In this document: piece by piece, positions 1 through 11,308 of the stretch
Layout of the letters: each line of letters starts with the position of its first letter
How positions within the stretch are numbered: position 1 is the stretch's first letter
Assembly (NCBI GenBank): GCA_031213475.1
Contig: JARUPZ010000009.1
Span: forward strand, 8,031,601 to 8,095,600
Direction of reading: 5' to 3'
Source: Nereocystis luetkeana
Taxonomy: Eukaryota > Sar > Phaeophyceae > Laminariales > Laminariaceae
Length of the DNA: 64,000 nt
Translations under genes and position numbers: made by a program
Notes under the pieces: generated by a model
Database searches by the model: none
The model's input: the letters and a program-made list of their open reading frames with translations, nothing else
Told to the model about the DNA's origin: nothing

Positions 1-2290
1 AAAGTAATTTCGCTTCTCAATATGAACCAAGCCAGTGTGTTGTCGAGCTTTTCTCGCTTTTTTCTCCACGGGGAACACCCGACGCACACACGTATTTTAG
101 CCTTCGGGCAGTCTACCTACTACCTACTATGTTTTTCGTGCTGGACTCCATTTGCCCCGTGACTGCCCGAGAGGAAGCGTATTCCATGCATGGTTCGTAC
201 CTACAGTAGACTTGCGGGTACGGAGTCATGGTGATCCACAGCGCACGGCATTGTGGGTTGCATGAAAAGTAGTTATGGCTTAGCACAAAACATGAATTGG
301 AATAGTAGGAGTACGAGATAGCCTTCTCTACGGAATCGATGTCACATCTGGCGGTTTTAAACGTAAAAAAGTATTCGTTTCTGAAAGATAACACGCACCG
401 AGTAAAAAACATAATATAGAATTTGTATTTCCCCCCCCCCTTCAGGCATGCAAATACGGTAGTATACCTCGTACAGAACAGCGCGAAAACAAGCGCCGTG
501 ATAGGAACGTGGGTTTGGCGAGAGTCGACCAGGGAAGAAGTGACAGAGAGTGGTGTCCGGGGAGGCGGGTAGGGCTATCAGCTGCCACGTCCAGCTTAAG
601 TTGATAGCCCGCAGTCAGTATTCTACACGTAACTCTCTACGATGTGGGTTAACGTCGATAGTGCTGTAGCTTGGATGGCTGTCCCGGCTACAGCGGTACA
701 GGCGTTCAGCGGCAGTTCTGGTGTTAGTGAAAGCGGACATCATTAGCAGTAGTGATGCCCACAAGTCATCAAGAGTATCGTTAACTTATGGTGACTTGTT
801 TGTGGTAGTGGATGGATGCCCTGCGGTTATTGTCGTGTCTTGTCAGCCTGCCGAGAAGAAGCAAAAGTATGCATTGATCACGGTCTACGAGTGTGCGAAA
901 TTTGACTCACTCGAAAATGTATAATGGGTTGGGTATAGAGCAGCACCGACTATTAATGGCACACCTAAACTTCACTGTTTCAATGGTCTATATACTAGAT
1001 TGGGCGATTTCAAAGACATACATTTTGTTGACATGGAACTAGGCCGGTGAATAGTGCTGTGTAACCACGAAACCCTCGACCACCATTCCGGGGAAAGCGG
1101 TAATTGTTCGGTACGGCCTCGGTACCAGAGTGTTGGGCGTTCAACGGCGCGATAGGGACATGTGATGACGTCGTTACACGGCAGGTTTGTCTCTGCTAGC
1201 AAAGGCGCATGGTAACGGTGGAGAACATTATCGCCCACAAGTTACGCACCCAGTAGTACCAGCGATCCTCGTGTCTCTGGTCTCTCGCCCCTGTAGATGC
1301 GTCCCCAATCCACCAAGTTCTCTTTGCCGAGGTTCTACGTTGGGGTATGCAGCGGGCGTCTGGCGCAGCACCCTACGCCGGTGGCATTCATGGGCTACCA
1401 CAATAGAGGACACAGCAGCAGCATATCGTCATTTTTCGAAGCTGCCGGTGATCTTGCTGAGCTGTCGCCTGCTGCTTTTTTGGGATATCTGCGGGGATTC
1501 CGCTGTTTACTTTACCGTTGTCATCGCCGTCTGTATGTGTTTTTTTATTGGCTTGTGACTGGAACTCTTGGTTGCTGCAGATGCATGCATTTCATCTGGT
1601 CCCCGTATTTTGTGCACAGCTCCGATACCGCTACCCGTCACTTCGGTAAACATTGCTACAGCCTCGACACTGATGGCTGACACTTCGTTAAGGTTCCGTA
1701 CAGTCTCAATACAGGTACCCGATATTTCGGTAGGTTCGGTATGCCCACTCAAATATACCCCGGGCATCTGTCTACCGTTGACAAAAATTCGAATTTTCCG
1801 GTGTTTCTGCACTACGGCCTCAATGCCTTACCGAGCGTTCCGGTAGTTGCGTACGAACGCAATACCTGTATAAGATACTTCGTACCTCCATACCGGTATC
1901 CCATGCTTCGGAATGTTCGGTACGACCTCACCACCGGTAGCCGACAGCCCACATTGAACAACTTGGGTATTGTCTCGATACCGGCATCTAACGGTACGCT
2001 ATACCCTCGACCACACTATCTAAAAGGCGGCCGTGTTTCGCTCGTGTTGAGAGCATAAGGTGATATTGCCGGACTACAAACCTCGGTTCAGACTCTTCCC
2101 TGTGGGAAGGCCTTCGGGATACAAAGGTGGGGGCAGACGGGCTTAAGGCAATCGCCCACGCGGCCGGCCTCAGACGTACCAGCACGTCTCCACTGCCTAT
2201 TGTCAAGCAGAGGCCATTCACAGTCAATGCGAGGTCGGCTCCCTCCGTCGTTGGTGTGCCGTGTTCAACCCAACGCATGTGATAGCGTAA
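1..2290. other. Left flank, no gene recognised
   Basis: No frame here looks like a conserved protein; open frames are short and overlap on both strands. The stretch holds a C10 run near 431-440 and a degenerate tandem repeat at 1610-1990 (listed separately). It ends exactly where the 13.7-kb duplicated block begins at 2291. It may be intergenic DNA or an old decayed repeat. Confidence 0.5.
1610..1990. repeat. Degenerate ~43-bp tandem repeat
   Basis: The phrase 'cttcggtaa/cttcgttaagg/tttcggtagg' recurs about every 43 bases, each time followed by 'ggtacc/cgtac' and 'ctcaatac/cctcgac' words. Related phrases continue to about 1975. The units are strongly diverged, so period and limits are approximate. 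No function is suggested by the sequence. Confidence 0.35.
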
Positions 2291-2293
2291 CCT

Positions 2294-4141
2294 GGACAAG
2301 TATTATATATACGACTCTAGACTGTGCGCGGTGGTTCCTCCCCCCGCAAGTGTGCAGGAGGGGCAACGATCTTAAGCTAAAAGTGTGCGGTGTAAACGAC
2401 CCCTCCGGGATAAGCCGCAGCTCCTCTCTCGTGGCAGTTGATTTCACTGAGCGATGTGTCCAGTTCCAGGGTTTTCGTGCCTTTTGATCGGTCACTAGCT
2501 CGGCCGATGTGTCCGATTTCAGAAGTGCGGATCAAACGCTTCCTCACTCTCCGTTGACGCGTCTTTCTCTGGTTTCTGCAGTATGCTCATGACATTGCAC
2601 TCACCGAACTCGCCCTCCTAGTCCCCCACCAGATCGCTCACAATCGAGACTCCAAGAAATGTTGATCTGATGACAGCCCTGTTGATTTGTTGCACGCAGA
2701 GGTTTGAGACAATACATGTGTGCCACATATAAAGTCTCGTGGAGACGAACTGAGTGATATATGTATCAACGGGCAGTTTACGAACGCCTCGATTTTTGTC
2801 GGTGTTGTTGGTATTTATGTACTATGTATGTATACACTTTTGTTTTACGGGACGCACATGGTGGGAGTGGCGTGATAATAAAATAGAAAACGGTACGGCA
2901 TGTATATCGTACACATATGATACAATACTACGACGTTATGAACGTATACATATTACTGGTGTACGTAGAGACATGTACTGATAGTTAGCCTTCAAGACCG
3001 CACCTACTATTGTGGGGACAATGGAAATAGTGTGAAACTGTTCTACTACTGACTGAATCGCGAAAATGGACTTTCTGTTTGATAACTATAAACATTGTTT
3101 CGTATTTGTCAGTATGACCTTGCATTTTTCTGTTGTGGCGCTCACGGCGAAGAAGGCGTCTTCCGCACAAAGTCGAGGACTTCCGACAAAAAAAAACTAC
3201 GAAAGGACTCGTGGCGCGCGGAACATGCCGCACACACACGCGTGGCACACGGAGTAGTGGGGTAATATGTACAGGAATATAAAGACATTAACCGACGAAG
3301 GTGTTGTAACCCATGACCACACTCGGCTTCCCAGGAGAATCGCACTGCAGCAGCAGCAGTTTTGTTTTATCCTTGGCAGGATGCATTTATCACACAACAA
3401 ACGCAGGGAGACTCCGGGCTTCGGGATCCGATAAGAAAGCAACTATGATTCCAGTGAATTGTAAGAAGCCAAATAAATATAGCGCGGACAAACTGCCGCA
3501 CACGCGTGTTGTTTACCGCTCTGCTGGCAGGCGGCAAGTGTGAATAGCGTTATGGCCTGCTGATTGTAGCACGCGCCCTCCCTGCACTGCTCCTGTGTTG
3601 CTTGCTATCCGTGGGGGCTGGGTTACGTACATATATCGTACAAAACAATAAATACACGTGACTTCTGCGAGGAACGAACTCGCGCGGTCAAGAGGGGCGT
3701 CATGATCATTTTCCAAATTTATCTATGCTTCAGATGGCCTCGTGTCTCTTCGCGGGGAGCGCACGACAGACCGCAGACGACAGCAGCAAAACCTGGGAGA
3801 GGGAGGTTGTATGATGACAGATGACTAACCGCAGCCGCTGATAAAGCAACTAGCCACAGCCGTACACGATAGACCTGCGGCACGCGCGTGGCTCGGCCCA
3901 CCGCTTCTTGTGCTGCTAGGCAGGATTGTGACGTTGTTTGTTCGTATCATTTGGATGTTGTCTGATATCTAGACTTCTGGGGTGTGCGTCGGGCGAGAAA
4001 CACAAGACGTAGGAGATATAGGGACATGTGACCTACTCACATTTACCCCAAACGATTCTTATATTTCCGCCCAGAGTTTGCATGCATTTTCCACCTATAG
4101 AGCAGCGACAAAGAGAGGTAGATTGTCCCTTACGGCCAGCA
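2294..4141. other. No gene recognised (also 16001-17861)
   Basis: The frames are short (up to about 90 codons), lie on both strands and resemble nothing I know. The stretch contains a short CAG run (about 3347) and an ACACACACGCG tract (about 3233). The second copy at 16001-17861 is nearly identical and adds nothing that favours any frame. Confidence 0.45.
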
Positions 4142-6303
4142 GGCTCTGTCAATTGATATCCAAAGGTATAGGCGCAGCTGGGACGGGAACGCGTGGTTGC
4201 TCCAGACAATATCACGGCACTCATCATATATATTATATATCCGAGCTGTCGAGCTGACTCGCCTCATATGGAGCTACATCTAACGAGTGGTATTGGTGGG
4301 GTACGCATTACCCCGACATCCCAATATCCTACTACCTGAATCCCTGTTCAGCATGGAACTCCTCAATCTACGATGGATCTTACGGATCGTGTTCTTGAGA
4401 ACAATCAACATCCCCCCTGCTCACTATACACGACCATACTCCAATATCCCCCCAGGTCGGTAACACTATACACGACCCTACCACGGTCCCCCCTGCTCCG
4501 GTGCATGACAAGGCACGAAATTGCAAGGTTGATAAATCGCAATATCAGAATCGCCTCATACCTGGTACCAAACTCAGAACTAAAAAATCCAATCTGCAAC
4601 TCAAAAATCAAATCCTCGAATTAACACTCAAATCCTCATATAATTATTCAAACGATCAAATCCAAAGCCTTTCTATTCCAAACATGTTAAACTCTTGAAA
4701 TCCAATGCCAGGTAAAACGGCACTCTTCTCGGGATTCAGCCAGGTAAAACGGCATTGTCCGCGGAATTGATCCAAATTTATTCGTCCACTTTCAAGATCT
4801 AAAACACAAATCGACTCGAACGTAATTGTAGAAATTCCAATCCTGTCGACAAATATTCAGCGGGTTAGGTACCAAAAACTAAAAACAAAAAGCATTCAAT
4901 CCGAACCGTATGCGCCCCCTGGCATTTCAGTTTCTCTTTGGTCCTACCAAACTCTCTCTCTAATTCCTAAGTACTATCCAAACCTTCCCTCGTCAGAAAA
5001 TATTTTCATGTGGACCGCACACGCCCCCAGGCAGTCTCACTTCAGCCTTATCAAAAACCTAAATCACAAAATCAGCTGAAAAATACCACAGGAGTGGCCA
5101 TGCCAATCAAAATATAATCAAGTCAAGAACTTTAATGCTAGAGAGCGCGAGGAACCCCGTTCCTCCGGACAAGAGTCTCCCCTTATCCCCTACTCCCGCC
5201 ACAGATACACAGATCGCGACGGTAATGCGAGATAGCACATAGGTTTCCCCGCTAGGAGATTATTTGACGTTAAGACCACTCGGAAAATACCAAAAAAACT
5301 CGTGGAATCCAAATCGACCGGAAACACAATAAAAAAAACACACACACAATGAAATCATTCATCCAGATTCACAGGCAATCACATTTCATTAAAACCCACC
5401 CCGATACCCTAGACACTACTGCTGTTGCCTCCGCCGCGGCTGCCTTTCCGTCTGGTCTCGTGGTATCGCCGCAGCTCAGGTCATCCAGCTTGTCCTCCTG
5501 GGTGAATCAAAAGTCGCCCCCGCAGTATTGACCCGACACACACACAAGCACACAAGGGATGGGGCGTGCATTGGAGCGATTAGGTTTGCATTGGGTGTTT
5601 TGCTCTTCCCATGTGTTAACAGCTTGCCAACTCCTCTTTACCACTAAAGTTCAAAATGCCACTGCAAATAAACAGATGCTTGTCAACGAGAATATCTGGT
5701 TCCACATCAATCCATGCATTCCTCGACCACTCCAAATACCCGGATGTTTCTCTTTCCATTCTACTTCTGCTGCTGTACTCTTATTGAATATTACCCCGTT
5801 CGCATACGAACATCTCGCAGTTTGGTACGTATCAAGTAGCATGGGTGGTCCTACACATCAACTCAAATAACTCGAAAACAAGATGTCCGCGTATGAATAT
5901 CTAAATATGTGGAATGCCGCAAACTAACGTGTTGCTGTACGTAGTTGGGCTCAAGGGTTCAACACAGACATTGTGTATTCCTTCTGTATATCCTCAGTGC
6001 TGTTATCAAAGGGCGAAGTGTCTTTGCGCGGTCATCGAGCTCACATCATATCTGGTTCAGCGTACCTCTCTTATACCATCAAACACGGAGTATTTTAATA
6101 CACACCATCCCTTCCTTCCTGTCCGTAAGCGTGATGCTCAGACAATACTGTAACCTGCATCCCATGCCCACCTTTGCCCAACTAGGTAACAGTGATATCC
6201 GGGGCCCTCCCCTCGGCAAACGCTACTGGTGTCTAGAGGCACACTATCATAATCATTCCTTTTGTCTCCAGCGCGCACGCTCGAAAAACACAAATTACGA
6301 ATT

Positions 6304-6374
6304 CGGCGAGATTCGAACCCCCGACCTACCCTTGGGGATTATACAGCACTATCTGCTAGACCACCCATTCGGCG
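6304..6374 (-). ncRNA. tRNA-like sequence (pol III boxes A and B), copy 1
   Basis: On the - strand, TGGTCTAGCAG (6353-6363) fits box A (TRGYNNARNNG), and GGGTTCGAATC (6310-6320) fits box B at normal spacing. The T arm can pair with one mismatch. Acceptor and anticodon stems do not pair well, so this is more likely a tRNA pseudogene or SINE head than a working tRNA. It lies inside the LTR element at 4147-8252. Amino-acid identity cannot be assigned. Confidence 0.5.
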
Positions 6375-7498
6375 TAACTTACAAGGAATGGACCACTGAG
6401 CTACTCAGTCACTGCTAGATGGGGGGGGAAAGGGTTGGAAAGGGAAGAGCTGAGGGACATGCGTTTTTACGCCATGTATCGGTCGCAGGCATACAGCAGT
6501 ATGAATATCATAACGAAAACTTCATTGTTCATTCTTCAATAATTGCATAAAATACAGATGCTTGTACCAGATACATCTTGACATTGTGGTGCTCCGCAGG
6601 CCGAGCAACGCGATGGGCATGATGGTACTGTGCTGGGCAAACCACTCAACAAATAAAACATCCAGCATCAGCACGTATCGGCTTCCGTGCCCAGTACATC
6701 AACGCAACTTAACTCGGCGCCAACTTTGTGCAATTGTCTTCGATACTTCATTCTCCCCCGAATCCTCAGCCACAACTCGAGTTTTACGCGTTCGCATGTA
6801 CTTCACTTTCATCTCGTACTCGCACTCGCATCGATGCCCAACCAGAGCCCTCGACCAGTCAACTAAAAAACAGACAGACGTGATTGTCCTGCAATCGTCT
6901 ACATAATAACTTCAGTGAGGGAACTTTATACCAATACGTCTGTGCATCTGATTCTAAATTCCAACATTCTCAATTCTCAATCGCAATGTTCGGATATTAT
7001 CTACCACTCTTATGTCGATATAAAATCAATCTAAAACGGAAATGACCAACAGCAACTAATCAACAAAGTCAAACGTGCCTGTTGCGGACGTAAGTCCTTG
7101 CTGGTGGCGCCTCGGTTTCTTCTCTTTCACCCTCTCTCGCTTGGGGCAGTGCATCCTGTCGCGCCCGTGCGCTAATCCCGAACTGCAGATGCAGACTTCC
7201 CCCCTGCGCCCATCCTCACTCTTCTTCATCTTCTTCCTCGGGGGCGACGTCCCCCCTCCATCAACCACCTGCGGGCGCTGTGTTTCAGCAGTCCAGGAAA
7301 ACGATTTTGCCCAATACACTTTCAGCCTCGCTCCCGCGGTCTCCACCTTCCACCCGGCTCCTCCCGGCGATACACATACTCGTCCTTCACCCTTTTTATA
7401 TTCTTACTTTCTACTTCTACTTCGCCAGCGCGAAACGAACCCACAGATAGATTCAGGCAGATACCTGGCTCTCCTGGGGTGTTGCAGCATCGACGGTA

Positions 7499-7580
7499 AC
7501 GCGGCGGTCGAGACGACGGCGGCGGCAGCGGCGGTGGCGAAGACGGCGGTTGCGGCGGCGGTGGTGACGTCGGCGGCGAT
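7499..7580. repeat. CGG-rich microsatellite (also about 21224-21305)
   Basis: An imperfect run of CGG/GACGG/GGCGGTGG trinucleotides. It produces long open frames of poly-Ala or poly-Pro on both strands, which I do not accept as genes. It sits inside the old LTR element. Confidence 0.7.
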
Positions 7581-8290
7581 GACGGTGGTTGCTGCGTGCG
7601 CTTCATCGTCGCAACAAGCGCAGCAATCCTCTGACAGCTGCTGTTGCTGACGGTGCTACTGGAGGTGCTGTTGCCCCTGCAACTGCTGCTCTCTAGAGCC
7701 TTCGCCACCAGTGCCAAGCGAATCTACCAGGTCCGGCTCAAACTTGGCCCTGCTGGGATTGCTGCTGCTCCTGGTGCGGCATCCTCTTTCTCTCCTCTCT
7801 CACGTCCTTTCCACCAGGACCTCGATCTTCTCCGGATCTTCAGCAGCTTCTGATACGCATATTAAACTCATTTGCCACGTTGGCTTCCAAACTAGGCACG
7901 CCATCTAAACCAGACATGCCGGAAGGTTCCCACCTCTCTAGGTTGGCCTTGGCTACGCTTGCCAATAGAAGATCATCGGTTTCACTAGTGTGTTGATTGA
8001 TCTCTAAAGGTATAGACGCAGCTGGAACGGGAGCGCGTGGTTGCTCCAGACAATAACACGGAACTCATCTTATATTATATATCCGAGCTGTCGAGCTGAC
8101 TCGCCTCATATGGAGCTACATCTAGCGAGTGGTATTAGTGGGGTGCACATTACCCCGACATCCCAATACCCTACTATCAGAAACCCTGTTCAGCATGGAA
8201 CTCCTCAATCTACGATAGATCTTACGGATCGTGTTCTTGAGCACAATCAACGGGCTCCAACAAGAAATACCAGCCGCAGCAGCACAGCTC

Positions 8291-8504
8291 GTATGTGTGT
8301 GTCGCACACGCACGGCGTTTGGGCGGCATCGTTCTAACGTGTGCCATGTATGTTGTCTGTTGTCTACCTGGTACATGTCTGGGCTTTGTGCTCATGAGTA
8401 TGTGTGTGTCGCACACGCACGGCGTTTGGGCGGCATCGTTTTAACGTGCGCCATGTATTTTGTCTGTTGTCTACCTGGTACATGCCCGGGCTTTGTGCTT
8501 ATGA
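8291..8504. repeat. 107-bp tandem repeat, two units (copy 1)
   Basis: Units at 8291-8397 and 8398-8504 each begin GTATGTGTGTGTCGCACACG and end near CTTTGTGCTNATGA. Each carries the imperfect palindrome GTGTG-TCG-CACAC. It lies 350-560 bp upstream of the EsV-1-7 start codon and just upstream of a TATA-like box, so an upstream regulatory role is possible but unproven. Confidence 0.85.
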
Positions 8505-8557
8505 TAGCTCATTAAATATAGTCGAGCAAAGAAGAATACACATTCCCGGTACGTACG

Positions 8558-8566
8558 TATAAATAA
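8558..8566 (+). promoter_or_regulatory. TATA-like box upstream of EsV-1-7 gene 1
   Basis: TATAAATAA is a good match to a eukaryotic TATA box, 286 bp upstream of the chosen ATG. That leaves a 5' UTR of roughly 250 nt, or a shorter one if a 5' intron is removed (a pyrimidine-rich AG lies at about 8828). Inferred from sequence only. Confidence 0.4.
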
Positions 8567-8851
8567 GGCCACTGAAAACAGCGAAATCGTCTCGATACAC
8601 GCCTGCGCAAGGGCTATTTTTGAGCGCCTGCCACGCGCTCCACGCAGCATGGATCGTGACCGGACCTCGTCCAATGGTTTTGGCCGGACTTGGCCGTGTC
8701 GATTACGTAGGTGTTTGCCAAAATGTGCTTCCTCAAAGGGTTATCTTCAAACAGTACGAAAACGTAACGAAGATACCTATTGGCATATGTTCTTATTTCG
8801 CCTGCCCTGCCGTCTTAATTTTGTGCCAGGCGTTTCTCTGGCGGGTCGAGA

Positions 8852-10441
8852 ATGGTGCGGTGTTTGAGCCCCCACTGCTCAACGCAGGCGTCCTACAGTT
8901 TAGAGGGCAGCAAGGCGGCGGTGTACTGCAAGGCGCATGCGAAAGATGGTGTGATGGTCCGCGTCACCGGCAGGCGCTGCGGCCACACCACCTGCTCGAG
9001 GGTGCCTTCGTTCAACGCTGCGGGCAAGACGGGAGGGATATACTGCAGTCAGCATGCTGAGAGCGGCATGGTCGACGTCCGCAGCAGGCGTTGCCGACAT
9101 GTCCCTTGCGGGAGGACTCCGTCCTTCAATGCCCCGGGCAGCAAAATGGCGGAGTACTGCAGGCAGCATTCTGACGGCGGCATGGTCAACGTTCGCCACA
9201 GGATTTGCCAACACGAAACCTGCGCCAAGAAACCCTCCTTCAATGTCAAGGGCAGCAGAACGCCGTTGTACTGTACAAAGCATGCTGGGGAGAGTATGGT
9301 CGACGTCCGCAACAAGCATTGCTCACATGCCGCATGCACGAAGAGGCCTTACTTCAATGTCGAGGGGACCCAGCCGGCCGTTTACTGCAACCAACATGCC
9401 GAACCCGGCATGGTGAATGTGCTCAAGAGGCGTTGCTCTCGTGCTCCCTGCACGAGGTTTCCTTGCTTCAACGTGGAGGGCAGCAGGAGGGCGGCGTACT
9501 GCAGGCAGCATGCCGCAGAAGGCATGGTTGACGTCCAAAGAAAGCGTTGCTTACACGCCACGTGCACGACGAGTCCTTCATTCAATATCGAGAGCAGCAA
9601 GATGGCGGTCTACTGCAAGGAGCATGCCGCGGACGGCATGGTGAACGTCCGCAGCAAGCGCTGCCTTCATGCCTCTTGCTTAAGGCTACCGTTCTTCGGT
9701 GTCGAGAGCAGTCTCACGGCGGCCTACTGCCAGGAGCATGCTGGAGACAGCATGGTCGACGTCCGGAAGAAGCGTTGCTCGCGAGACGCCTGCACCAGGA
9801 GACCGTTCTTCAGCGTCGAAGGCAGCGAGGCAACGGCGTACTGCAAGCAGCACGCTGAAGACGGCATGGTCGATGTACGCAACAAATGCTGCTCACGCGA
9901 ATCCTGCACTAGAAAACCTTTTTTCAGTTTCAAAGGAAGCAATAGCACGGCGTACTGCAGGGGGCATGCCTTGGACGGCATGGTCGACGCCCGGAGCAAG
10001 CGTTGCCTACATGGCGCATGCACGAAGATTCCTCTGTTCGATGCTGAGGGCACGAGAACGGATGCGTGCTGTAAGCAACATGACGACCGCGGCACGGTCG
10101 ACATCCTCAATATTCCTTTTTCTCGTGACTCCTGTACGAAGCAAGCGTCGTGGGGTTTAATGGCTGGCGGTGCGGAGTCTACATGCGCTGACCAAAAAAG
10201 CAACGACACAAAGGGTCCCGTGATCGACTTCAGAGTGCCGTGCAAGACAACTGGTTGCGGGAGGTTTTCGACATGGGGACTTGGCGGTAAACAGCCTTCG
10301 CTCTGCCGTGACCACGCCCCCCTTGAGGGCGGGCTTGCACTTACCGTGCAAACCACCCGGAGCGACAGTGTCTCTCGTAACGCACTCTCTGAGGCCTCAG
10401 ATGACCCGTCTTTCGTTGTAAAGGCAGAGTGCTACTTTTGA
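8852..10441 (+). CDS. EsV-1-7 cysteine-rich repeat protein, copy 1
   Basis: This is a 529-residue protein built of about 13 tandem units of 38-42 residues. Eleven or so keep the EsV-1-7 spacing C-x4-C-x16-C-x2-H, usually followed by a G-MVDVR-type linker. Examples: unit 2 CGHTTC...YCSQH, unit 9 CSRDAC...YCKQH. One unit near residue 430 has lost its first Cys. A last unit (CKTTGC...CRDH, about residues 468-495) is followed by a short acidic, Ser-rich tail. No signal peptide, membrane segment or other domain is seen. Known of the family: conserved Cys/His suggest metal binding, and IMM in Ectocarpus acts in development; the biochemistry is unknown. The start at 8852 is the first ATG in frame, and its motif begins four residues later. 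A 5' UTR intron is possible. The frame is single-exon and clearly coding. The exact role is unknown. Confidence 0.93.
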   Translation: MVRCLSPHCSTQASYSLEGSKAAVYCKAHAKDGVMVRVTGRRCGHTTCSRVPSFNAAGKTGGIYCSQHAESGMVDVRSRRCRHVPCGRTPSFNAPGSKMAEYCRQHSDGGMVNVRHRICQHETCAKKPSFNVKGSRTPLYCTKHAGESMVDVRNKHCSHAACTKRPYFNVEGTQPAVYCNQHAEPGMVNVLKRRCSRAPCTRFPCFNVEGSRRAAYCRQHAAEGMVDVQRKRCLHATCTTSPSFNIESSKMAVYCKEHAADGMVNVRSKRCLHASCLRLPFFGVESSLTAAYCQEHAGDSMVDVRKKRCSRDACTRRPFFSVEGSEATAYCKQHAEDGMVDVRNKCCSRESCTRKPFFSFKGSNSTAYCRGHALDGMVDARSKRCLHGACTKIPLFDAEGTRTDACCKQHDDRGTVDILNIPFSRDSCTKQASWGLMAGGAESTCADQKSNDTKGPVIDFRVPCKTTGCGRFSTWGLGGKQPSLCRDHAPLEGGLALTVQTTRSDSVSRNALSEASDDPSFVVKAECYF

Positions 10442-11209
10442 CGCATTTATGCAGGCATGCCCACCATAATATGGGGAACGCTTGTTGGTTGGTCGAAACA
10501 AAAAACATTCCTGACTGAAGGGGAAAAATGTCGTGGAAGGTAGTTAGCTTGTGTCTGTATGGTACCTAAGCCATGGGGTTGTCGATCGGTTTTCTTTTTC
10601 TCCCATCCCTTTTAGGACCGCGGTCCCGCTTTGGGCACAACCAACTTACAATCTGTATAATTCATCTCCAAAACGGGAATGCAGCCCGTGTAGGACAAAG
10701 TCAGGTGTTGAGTGAGCAGTCTCCGAAGCAATAGGTGTACTCTAATCGTAGCGAGCATATATGTCGCAGCGGGGGGCGGGAGGGTACTCATTATCAAACA
10801 TGGCCGTAGTCGTATGACCGTGGACTCTCGCATCCCTACACCGCCGGGACGAAGCACGTCGGATCTTCACGGACCAGGCAGGCATTACTTGCACCAAGCT
10901 CAAAGCGCCGAGAGGTGTTGAGCAAGTCGCGTTGAGGGTGTGCTCCAACTTAAGAACCGCTGTGGGGGATTTTCTCGCATATGGATAACATACTAAAATT
11001 ATTTAAAAAACTTTCTGGTTCGGCCACTTCCGGAGACGACAATGAGTTTACTATGTAACTGCTTTTAGGGTGGTTTGCCATATCTATACACGCTACGTAA
11101 TTCGATCACCCCCCTCTTGCGGAGTAAAAGTTTTATTCGCACAAGAACGACCTGTATATACCGCCAGCTGTAGGCACCGTTAAAAATACAAATAAACGGT
11201 ACCCTAATA
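10442..11209. other. 3' flank of EsV-1-7 gene, no further gene (also 24167-24934)
   Basis: No convincing frame is seen. It contains the 3' UTR of the EsV-1-7 gene (no clear poly-A signal) and unique DNA up to the MITE at 11210. Between that MITE and the LINE (11309-11520) there are G-runs at about 11407-11419 and 11500-11518. Confidence 0.45.
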
Positions 11210-11308
11210 CGGGGGACCATAGTTAATAGGACCAAATATTGTTAGTAAAAATAGTTAAACATATAGGTTTTCGTCTGTACCATAGGTCCTATTAACTATG
11301 CCCCCCCG
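11210..11308. mobile_element. 99-bp MITE, TA target site (copy a)
   Basis: Terminal inverted repeats begin CGGGGGACCATAGTTAATAG and end with the near-complement, ending CCCCG. The element is flanked by TA on both sides, as for Tc1/mariner-type insertions. It is a family of at least three independent sites in this window, five copies counting the segmental duplication. It has no coding capacity. Confidence 0.88.

Larger units (their letters stand above)
4147..8252 (-). mobile_element. Old LTR element without recognisable pol (copy 1)
   Basis: Two direct repeats of about 262 bp lie at 4147-4410 and 7991-8252. They begin TGTTGATTG (TGTCAATTG in the left one) and end CAATCAAC(A/G), so they are TG...CA-type LTRs with inverted tips. 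A 5-bp target duplication GGCTC flanks the element at 4142-4146 and 8253-8257. A purine run on the - strand abuts the left LTR (4411-4420), suggesting - orientation. By eye the LTRs differ at about 9% of sites, so the element is old, and it predates the 13.7-kb duplication. I recognise no gag or pol in the 3.6-kb interior. It is either non-autonomous or heavily decayed; the superfamily is undecided. Confidence 0.8.

Noticed and set aside
7075-7717. Long frames over the CGG repeat (poly-Ala, poly-Pro), also 20800-21442
   Set aside because: They are open only because of trinucleotide repetition, lie inside an LTR element and resemble no known protein.
8620-10356. Several long frames overlapping the EsV-1-7 genes on both strands (also 22345-24081)
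   Set aside because: They are shadows caused by the repetitive GC-rich coding sequence. Only the + frame from 8852 keeps the Cys/His spacing.
8852-10441. CRISPR-like regular spacing of similar 114-bp units
   Set aside because: The units are coding repeats of the EsV-1-7 protein, and the window is eukaryotic.
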